Shown here: positions 57,164-64,000 of the stretch, one piece after another | Position numbering within the stretch: the first letter of the stretch is position 1 | How the letters are laid out: each line of letters begins with the position of its first letter | NCBI GenBank assembly: GCA_022497155.1 | Contig: MU385715.1 | Location: forward strand, 1,054,001 to 1,118,000 | Direction of reading: 5' to 3' | From: Whalleya microplaca | Taxonomy: Eukaryota > Ascomycota > Sordariomycetes > Xylariales > Xylariaceae | DNA: 64,000 nt | Translations under genes and position numbers: made by a program | The notes under the pieces: generated by a model | Database searches by the model: none | Told to the model about the DNA's origin: nothing | The model's input: the letters and a program-made list of their open reading frames with translations, nothing else

Positions 57164-57773
57164 AGCCCCTGAATTCGATGACTGAGTGTTGCTAGCAGCC
57201 TTCTTTACTTTATTGACTTCATCCCAATACGAGTAATAGGGGTGAAGGGGGTTTATTTGGGAAAACACAAGGTACTCTATTAATATTTGAGTCCTGCAAT
57301 ATCTATAGGCCCCTTTTCTCTAGAACAACAGTCAAATCATATAAGTACATGTGTATATAGTCTTATGATCTGTGTTTATATACGTACCCTTGCCAGTGTA
57401 CCTATCTACTCAATGTAACCATACTAACTTCGGTGATCGAGGCGCCTCTGACGCCAATTCCCGAGGAGCTGAACCTGAGATGTTGTGTAACCGGAATTAA
57501 AGACGCGGAATTAAGTTAAACTTCCACTAATGAATCATCGGCATATGATGTGAACGCCGACCTTGTTATCGGAGAAAAGAAGTAAAAGAGAATGAATACG
57601 GGGTTAGTAGCCTGAGCCTTATCCCTTGCGTTGGGTGAGGATCTACCTACCAAGTTCGAATGAAAGAAGTTCGTTTCCTTTCAAAGATTCCGCGGCCCTT
57701 CTCTCAACCATTCCCACCTCCGCTTGCCCATAGGTTCTCACTCTCTCCGATTCGCACCCAGCACAAGATAAGG
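57164..57773. promoter_or_regulatory. Bidirectional promoter between P450 and aldo/keto reductase
   Basis: A 610-bp gap between divergent starts. It contains a direct repeat of CGGAATTAA (57492-57500 and 57506-57514, 14 bp start to start). CGG half-sites in direct repeat are typical targets of Zn2Cys6 regulators, but no such regulator gene is in the window. Confidence 0.4.
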
Positions 57774-58965
57774 ATGCCTCAAATCATTGGCAAAGAAGTT
57801 GGTCCTACTGGCTTCGGCCTCATGGGCCTGACCTGGCGAGATACGCCTTGCCCTCAAGATCAGGCTTTTGAAGCTTTACGTACTGCACTAAAGAACGGAA
57901 GTATGTGGGCCGCCTTCTATATCTCGTAGTTTCCCCCTCTTCAATCACTGCCTTTTGCCGATTGTAGCATCGTATGGGTAGCTAGCTGGGTAGCGGTCTG
58001 TCTACGTTGAGAGGCTAATCCTTCTTACTTCAGGCAACTTCTGGAATGGCGGCCAATTCTATGGGGCGCCGAACTACAACAGTCTAGTGCTGCTAGAAAG
58101 ATATTTCGAGAAATACCCCGAGGATGCGGAGAAAGTTGTTCTCAGCATTAAGGGTGGTATGAACCCCGAAACCCGCCAGACCGACGGCTCACCTGAGAAC
58201 ACTCGCCGAAGTATCGATGCCTGCCTTGCCCAGCTGAAAGGTCGCAAGAAGCTCGATATTTTTGAGTCCGCCCGTCGCGACCCAAACGTGCCTCTAGAAG
58301 TTACCTTTGGTGTCATAGAGAAGGAGTATATACAGACTGGCAAGGTCGGTGGCATTTCGCTCTCGGAAGTGCGAGCTGAGACGATCCACGAGGCCGTAAA
58401 ATATACCAAAGTCGTCGCCGTAGAAGTCGAGCTCTCGCTGTAGGTTATCATCCCTAGAAACGCGATAGCATCACATTGAATATCGTGGAAATGTTGATTA
58501 GAATACAGCTTCACGACCGATGTCTTGGAAAATGGGATCGCTGCCGCGTGCGCGCAGTACGGAATCCCACTTATTGCCTACTCACCCATTGGCAGAGGCA
58601 TGCTTACGGGTCAGATCCGAAAGCCCGAGGACGCCGACTCCATGATCCACAAGTTCCAGTTCCCCCGGTTCAGCCCGGACAACTTCGAGAAAAACATGCA
58701 GCTGGTGCATAAGGTAGAGGAGCTAGCCGGGAAAAAAGGCTGCACACCGGCCCAGCTTGCCATCAATTGGACACGAGCGCTATCGCGGCGGCCTGGAATG
58801 CCTACTATCATCCCGATCCCCGGCTCCACGACGGTGGCGCGCGTGGAGGAGAACTCCAAACTGATTGATCTCACAGATGAGGACATGGCCCAAATCGACA
58901 CCATTCTGGCTAACTTTACACCAGCTGGCGGACGGTACCATTCTGCCGTTACCACGAACACGTAA
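57774..58965 (+). CDS. Aldo/keto reductase, pyridoxal-reductase (AKR8) type
   Basis: Exons 57774..57900, 58034..58439 and 58509..58965, 329 residues. Family members reduce pyridoxal or other carbonyls with NADPH. GFGLMGLTWRD starts the barrel. NFWNGGQFYGAP carries the catalytic tyrosine in the DxxxxYG-equivalent position (the usual aspartate is replaced by the NGG form normal for this clade). VVLSIKGG has the catalytic lysine, SPENTRRSIDACL and VEVELSLFTTDVLENGI (across intron 2) follow, and IPIPGSTTVARVEEN binds the NADPH 2'-phosphate. The last join (CT-58439 to C-58509) restores SLFTTDV. In this setting it may reduce a carbonyl of the cluster product rather than pyridoxal; that is inference. 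Confidence 0.9.
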
Positions 58966-59550
58966 AGGTCTAGTAGTCTTATTGCCATGATAGATATACG
59001 CTATCTTGAATTTCATACTAGTTCATACAATGTGAAAAGCCTTGGAGGCTAGTATTGGGAAGAATAGATGGTTCGGATGTATGGCAGATAAGTAGCGCTA
59101 GGCTTGACAAACGGGTTTTCGATACGGTTAAAGGAGAACTTAACACAATATTTCACTTGGGACTAAGAACTCTATGATATGTGTAGGAGTGGCAACGGGA
59201 ACTTGACGAAAGAAAGTAGTCATATATACTGAGGTTACTAGTTTCACGAACCCATATTGTTGAGGAAAGGTATGTTTGAGTAATTGACTTACCTTATATA
59301 ATGAATTGGCTTGTGGTTTTCATGTTCTTGGGTCTTGGACGTGGACGGCTAGGCACATTATCGGAGGCCCGTGTTATTTACTCCGCACCTAGACAGCCGG
59401 AGACACAGAAAACTCCAGGACACTCGCTGTGCGTACTAACGAACGAAGCAAGGGTCAATGGCTGGTCAACGTAGCATCCAATATGCTCCCAGCTCCCACA
59501 AAGGGAAAATAATAAAATTTCATAGAAGCTATGAACAAGGTTTGTCTTTT
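58966..59550. other. Convergent 3' intergenic region
   Basis: 3' flanks of the aldo/keto reductase (+) and the cupin gene (-). No gene supported. Confidence 0.55.
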
Positions 59551-60323
59551 TCAGTGTTTTGCATGGGCGTAGTCCCCAGCCAGATCACCCAGATACTCCT
59601 CAAGAACCTGCCCGTTGACCTTATATGGTGTCACATCCAAAAGAACGAACACCATGCGCCCAGACTTCTCCTCATCGAGGTTCTTCCACTTATGCATACA
59701 GCCCCTATTGACACCTGGTGTTGTTGGCACACGCTACATCAATCACCAAACACTATCGTCGTGTGACGGAATTTGACTAGGACAGGGGCGAGGGCACTGG
59801 ACTTACTCATATCACCAGGCAGCATGACCCTGCTCTCTCCACTATCGAGTGTGAGCAGAAATTTGCCCTCGATGACAACCCCGTAGTCAATCGACATGGC
59901 CCGGTGGATCGGCGATTCTATACCCGGTGCGAAGTCTATCAAGCGGGCGACACTGCCATTTGAAACATGGATTCCGGGCTAAGCTATGGTGATTAGCAGA
60001 TGCGTTCAAGAACTTTTTGACCGACTATTCTAAGAGTAATCGAAACAGTGCTTGCAAAGCAAACTCAGGTTCGTACTCCATGCACCTACCTCATTATCCC
60101 TGGCATAGAACAGGTCTTTGTCGTTGTTCATATCGACTGGGTTCTCAGCCGTGCTGTATATGATGTTCGCAACGCCCGCTCCCTGAACCATGATCCGGTG
60201 GTGCTCGCCCTCATCGTCGACAACGAAGACGCCCTTACCGTCCGCGTTGTGGGAGGTGATGAAGCGGCGCGAGGTGCGTAGTCCCTCGGCAGGAAATTTG
60301 GTGATAGGTCCTTTGGTGGACAT
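59551..60323 (-). CDS. Small cupin-fold protein
   Basis: Exons 60323..60090, 59978..59807 and 59714..59551, 189 residues. The N-terminal part ([20 protein letters not shown]) leads into a single cupin barrel. There, [20 protein letters not shown] is cupin motif 1, with the histidine/tyrosine pattern seen in fungal cupins of this type, and [19 protein letters not shown], rebuilt by the second splice, is motif 2 with the metal-site histidine. Related small cupins occur beside P450s and monooxygenases in fungal metabolite clusters and may act as isomerases, cyclases or decarboxylases; no reaction can be named here. A nearer TAG acceptor would create a stop, so the CACCAG ending at 59715 is used. 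It is divergent to the FAD monooxygenase. Confidence 0.8.
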
Positions 60324-60957
60324 GTCTGTGAGATTTTTCGTTGATCCCAAGGAAAAGCTTAGAATGTAGGGAGTTCGCGATCGTGTAGGTAACTTGTACC
60401 CGTCTAAGTTTTACATGGCATCTAACAGTACACCAATTTTAGACTTTTCTATGGAGACCGAATGGCATGTTCGGGCTCACGATGGAAACCGCAATTTCAA
60501 AGCATACCATCTTACGACGATCACCGACCCGAGCCGATATTACCGTGCTGCATTCGCCGTTCGGGCATCAGTCGATCGGGCAATGTGGGCCTTTAAACAC
60601 GGCTTTCGCAATTTGTTATAAGCAATGTCCAGTTTCCCGACTGCCCCAGAATAGGATCACCAGAATAGGTTAGATGGTTAGCAAATGCCTTGGTTTCCCG
60701 CAATAAATATGTGTGTACGTGAAATATATCTGTAGAAACACTGATCCTACTTGGTCGGTAGTTCGGCCTCACTTCATTCTGGGTGGAGTTTCGGTCCTCT
60801 CCACTCTGATCTATTGGCTGAACACGGGGAAGGGCATCCTAACCAGGAAACTCCAAGATACCCTAAGGGCAGTGAGGTAGCTGATGACACCTAGTTACAC
60901 CAACTTCTATCTCTATGCAAGGTCAGACGTGAAATAACAAAAATAACCATTAGTGAC
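60324..60957. promoter_or_regulatory. Bidirectional promoter between cupin and FAD monooxygenase
   Basis: A 634-bp gap between divergent starts. The word GTTCGGGC occurs at 60469-60476 and 60559-60566, which is not beyond chance. The CGGAATTAA repeat of the other cluster promoter is not found here. Confidence 0.4.
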
Positions 60958-63593
60958 ATGTCTATTGACACTGTCGGTTCAGATTGGAGCGAGATGCCTT
61001 CAAAGCGCCCTTTTAAGATTATTGTGGTTGGAGGAGGCATCACGGGACTGACTCTGGCGAATATGCTGGAGAAATTTGATTTGGAGTATGTCCTGCTTGA
61101 AGCGCACGAAGATATCCACCCTCCCCAGGGGGCGGCCATCGGTCTCATGCCGAACGGTAGTTTCATAATGGATCAGCTTGGCTGCTATGAGGCGATAAAA
61201 GCAGCTGTACAGAATGCAGAGATAGAAGACTCTCACATTCGTGACAGTAATGGAAAGTCGTTCATGAGCTTGAAACACATGTACTACCATCAAGAGAAAC
61301 GGTATGCCTCTGAATTATAACGTTAATGCTCTTAACGGGCAGCACTGAGATTTTATCATAGGCACGGATATCCGATGCTTTTCTTCGACCGACAGTTGTT
61401 CCTTAAGGTGTTGTACGACCAGCTGAAGCACAAGGACCGGGTCCGCCTAAGAAACCGAGTGGATCGCATCAAGCAACTTGAGGATGGTATCCAGGTTACG
61501 ACCAAAGAGGGCTCTTCCTATCTGGGCGACATCGTGATAGGGGCTGACGGCATCCACAGCAGCGTCCGCAAGGAGATGCGCCGAATCGCAGATTCCATTG
61601 ATCCAAACTATTTCAACCCGTCAGAAGAAGAAAAGGTGCCGAGCTATTATCAATGCAGCTTTGGAATTGCCCAGGATGTGGAAAACTGGCCGGGTGGGGA
61701 GCAATGCTTCGTGACAGGCCGCGGGAAGGCGTTTCTGGTTGTGTCTGGCCCCGGCGGTCGGTGCTACTGGTTCCTCTTCGTCAAGTATCCAGAAGTCAAA
61801 TACGGCAAAAATATTCCCAAGTACTCCAATGCAGATGAAATGCGATTCGTAAAGGAACACGAGGGTCTCGCGATTAAGGAAAACGTGACTTTCGGTCAAG
61901 TGTACACCAAGCGTGTTACTTCTGCTCTCACTGCACTCCACGAGGTTATCTATAAGAAGTGGTTTTTCGGTCGTATTTTGCTAATAGGAGACTCTGTTCA
62001 TAAAGTAAGCCCCCGATCCATTGAAAGATCTCAATAGTAAGACGAAGCTCTTCGTCGAACTTCAGCGAATCTAATTGTTTTCAGTCGAACCCTATCGGCG
62101 GCATGGGGGCCAATTCTGCCATTGAGACAGCCGCAGAGTTTCTCAGTACCCTCCTCGATATGAATGCAGAACGTCAAAACACTCTGGATAGCTTGAACGC
62201 AGACGAGATCCAAACAATTTTTGAGCGTGTTCAGGACGCTCGATTTGAACGGGCAGCTTTTACCATCTCAGCTTCTCACGAACTACAGTCTCTTGCCGCG
62301 CTTGAAAACCCTATCCTCGCCACTGTCGCATTGCGACTACTCATGCCTCTCTCCGGGAAACACAATTTCTTTCGTGAGCTTTCCAATCGAATTGTTGGGG
62401 CTTCGCGACTGAGACATCTCGATCTGCCCTCGTGCCCGCGTGCCATTCCCTACGATCACGAGCTTCCAGCGAAGCCCCTGAAAGCTCTCCCGAACCGCGT
62501 CGCGCGGGGGTTATTTTGCTTCGTAATGGTTTTGATGATATACACTGCGAATATTACAATGAGTATATCGTATGACGAACGTGAAAGTTGGCGTAAGCTC
62601 GTGTCCTGGGGCGGCAATTGGCTTGGTGTCGATAGTATTTCGAAAGTGTCAACATCTCTCCTTTCATTATTAGTGTTGGAGTCTGAGTTAGACTCGACAC
62701 CGAGAGCACCACTCATATACCTCCTCACCCACATGATGTCGCCCTTGATCATATATACTGTTGAAGGTTACAGGATTGGCAGACACGGAACAATCATTTC
62801 ACTACCAGTCCTCTTTGTGGCCAGCATACAGGTCCTGGGTATAGGCAGATCTGTTCTACTATATGCTCTTCTTAGCGCGATTCATTCCGCTCAGACCACC
62901 GTGGACCGACCAGTCCGCGTTGAGGTCGCCAGGTCGCTGTTACCGGCTCTTGCATTTGGGTTCATAGTCCCTATGGTTTTACTGATCGCTCCGATGCCGA
63001 GCGTGAATAGATGGCAGGGCTGGATTCGAGTCTCTCCGTTGTGGTTCTCGGCCTTGAATAGTATCTTTAGCTCTACATCAGGGCGGTGGCAGCGACGAAA
63101 GAGTGACGAGGACGCAGACAAGCACGCTGAGTGGTACAGCACCGACGACGTGCCGATCCTTAACACTGTATATGATTTGGCTTTCGCAGTCCAAGCCACG
63201 GCACACCTCGGAACACTTACTTTTACGAGTATTCACGCGGGCCTGTCACTTGCGACTGTGCCCCGGAACGCGCTCGGGCCGTTCAATACGGGGTCGCGTG
63301 TCCACACGTCGTTTGACAAGGCCTTCGCCATCTCGAAATATGAGCTGCTTTGGACTATCGCGGGCGTTGTTAGTCACAGCCTCTATTTGGTATGGGAGCT
63401 TCGGCGCCAGGGGTACATCACAACTTCGAGAGCCTTGAGGGTGGCTCTAGTCGTAACTCTTGGACAAGTGATCGTCGGACCAGGCGCATCTTGGGCAGGA
63501 ATCTATCGATGGCGCGAAAACATCATCTCAGAATTATCATCATCGTCATCATCACCACCGTCATCACGATTGTCATCGCTTGGAGACCTCTGA
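60958..63593 (+). CDS. FAD-dependent monooxygenase fused to a multi-pass membrane domain
   Basis: Exons 60958..61301, 61362..62004 and 62085..63593, 831 residues. Residues 1 to about 430 form a flavin monooxygenase: the FAD Rossmann motif VVGGGITGLTLANMLEKFD, then GYPMLFFDRQLFLKVLYDQL, the DG motif IVIGADGIHSSVRKEM, and the GD motif LLIGDSVHKSNPIGGMGANS across intron 2. This matches PaxM/AusM-type epoxidases of fungal meroterpenoid and indole-diterpene routes. From about residue 470 to 800 come six or seven hydrophobic segments, including GLFCFVMVLMIYTANI, LIYLLTHMMSPLIIYTVEGY, SLLPALAFGFIVPMVLLIAP and ELLWTIAGVVSHSLYLVWEL. The family's usual length is about 450-480, so some 350 residues are extra. 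The tail is Ser-rich. Cyclase or anchor function is unproven. Confidence 0.87.
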
Positions 63594-64000
63594 CAATTAA
63601 GCCATTGTTGTCACTCTATCTCATGAGGAGCGCCCTAATTGCACTAAGTCAATAGCCAAAATTTAAATATCTTTAGATTGGTAGATTTCATATTTCATAT
63701 CCTCAATCTGCTCCCTTACGCTTCATTCCTATGGATTACTGTTACGCACCAGCTCTGTGGTGTAATCCGTAGATACTTTACTTACTTTCTAATCCCAAAT
63801 CAGGTAACTATCCAACAATTCTGTGTAAATTCATCAATGTTTAAACTTAGCTTAAGAATTTTGAATTTAGTTCAATTTACTCCAGAATCCGGTGCTGAGC
63901 CTAGGGCTTAAAATAAGTTACCGTAACTCATATATATAGTCGTAATATTAGGGCTTGAATCACTAAGAGGTTTACAGTTGTCTGATCATCAAAAATTATC
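63594..64000. other. 3' flank of the monooxygenase gene, right window edge
   Basis: AT-rich; no gene start or further cluster gene is visible before the window ends. Confidence 0.55.

Overview
The window is nuclear DNA of a filamentous ascomycete (Pezizomycotina, probably Sordariomycetes; the class is an inference). Genes carry many short GT..AG introns (about 50-250 bp) with CTRAC/CTAAC-like branch points, and the content is typical: CYP61/ERG5, DASH subunit Ask1, Rrn7, Eaf7, a GPI-anchored Ser/Thr-rich wall protein and a P450/monooxygenase cluster. All exon joins below were read by eye from splice signals, frame continuity and family resemblance; nothing was aligned to a database.

Left part (1-18.5 kb), dense housekeeping genes: the N-terminal part of an MMS1/Rse1/CPSF-A family protein (-), a Gyp8/TBC1D20-type Rab GAP (+), COG3 (-), eIF5A (+), the RNA polymerase I factor Rrn7 (+), ubiquitin-L40 fusion (+), a Yip1-domain Golgi protein (+), a mitochondrial rhodanese (-) and C-22 sterol desaturase ERG5 (-). 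Three of these (Rab GAP, COG3, Yip1 protein) act in ER-Golgi traffic.

18.5-25.8 kb is gene-poor. It holds one small F-box/2EXR-like gene, a candidate tiny secreted peptide gene and probable gene relics.

25.8-37.3 kb: a Ser-rich small protein, ASK1 and a gamma-tubulin complex protein in tandem (both spindle genes), EAF7 after a 16-bp minisatellite, and a kelch-repeat single-pass membrane protein. 37.3-41.7 kb is empty apart from doubtful ORFs.

41.7-52.8 kb: a large GPI-anchored wall protein, the ubiquitin-activating enzyme UBA1, a tract of tRNA-derived repeats, and a xi-class glutathione transferase with an apparent optional mitochondrial presequence.

55-63.6 kb: a compact secondary-metabolism-like cluster of cytochrome P450 (-), aldo/keto reductase (+), cupin (-) and an FAD monooxygenase fused to a multi-pass membrane domain (+), arranged around two divergent promoters. 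A C-terminal relic of an alpha/beta-hydrolase lies beside the P450. No polyketide synthase, terpene synthase or prenyltransferase is visible inside the window; the cluster may continue to the right or be a remnant.

The most unusual points are the ubiquitin-L40 start codon split by an intron and followed by a 7-nt microexon, the 831-residue monooxygenase/membrane-domain fusion and its cluster, the hydrolase relic, and the tRNA-like repeats that keep D-arm and T-arm but lack an anticodon arm.
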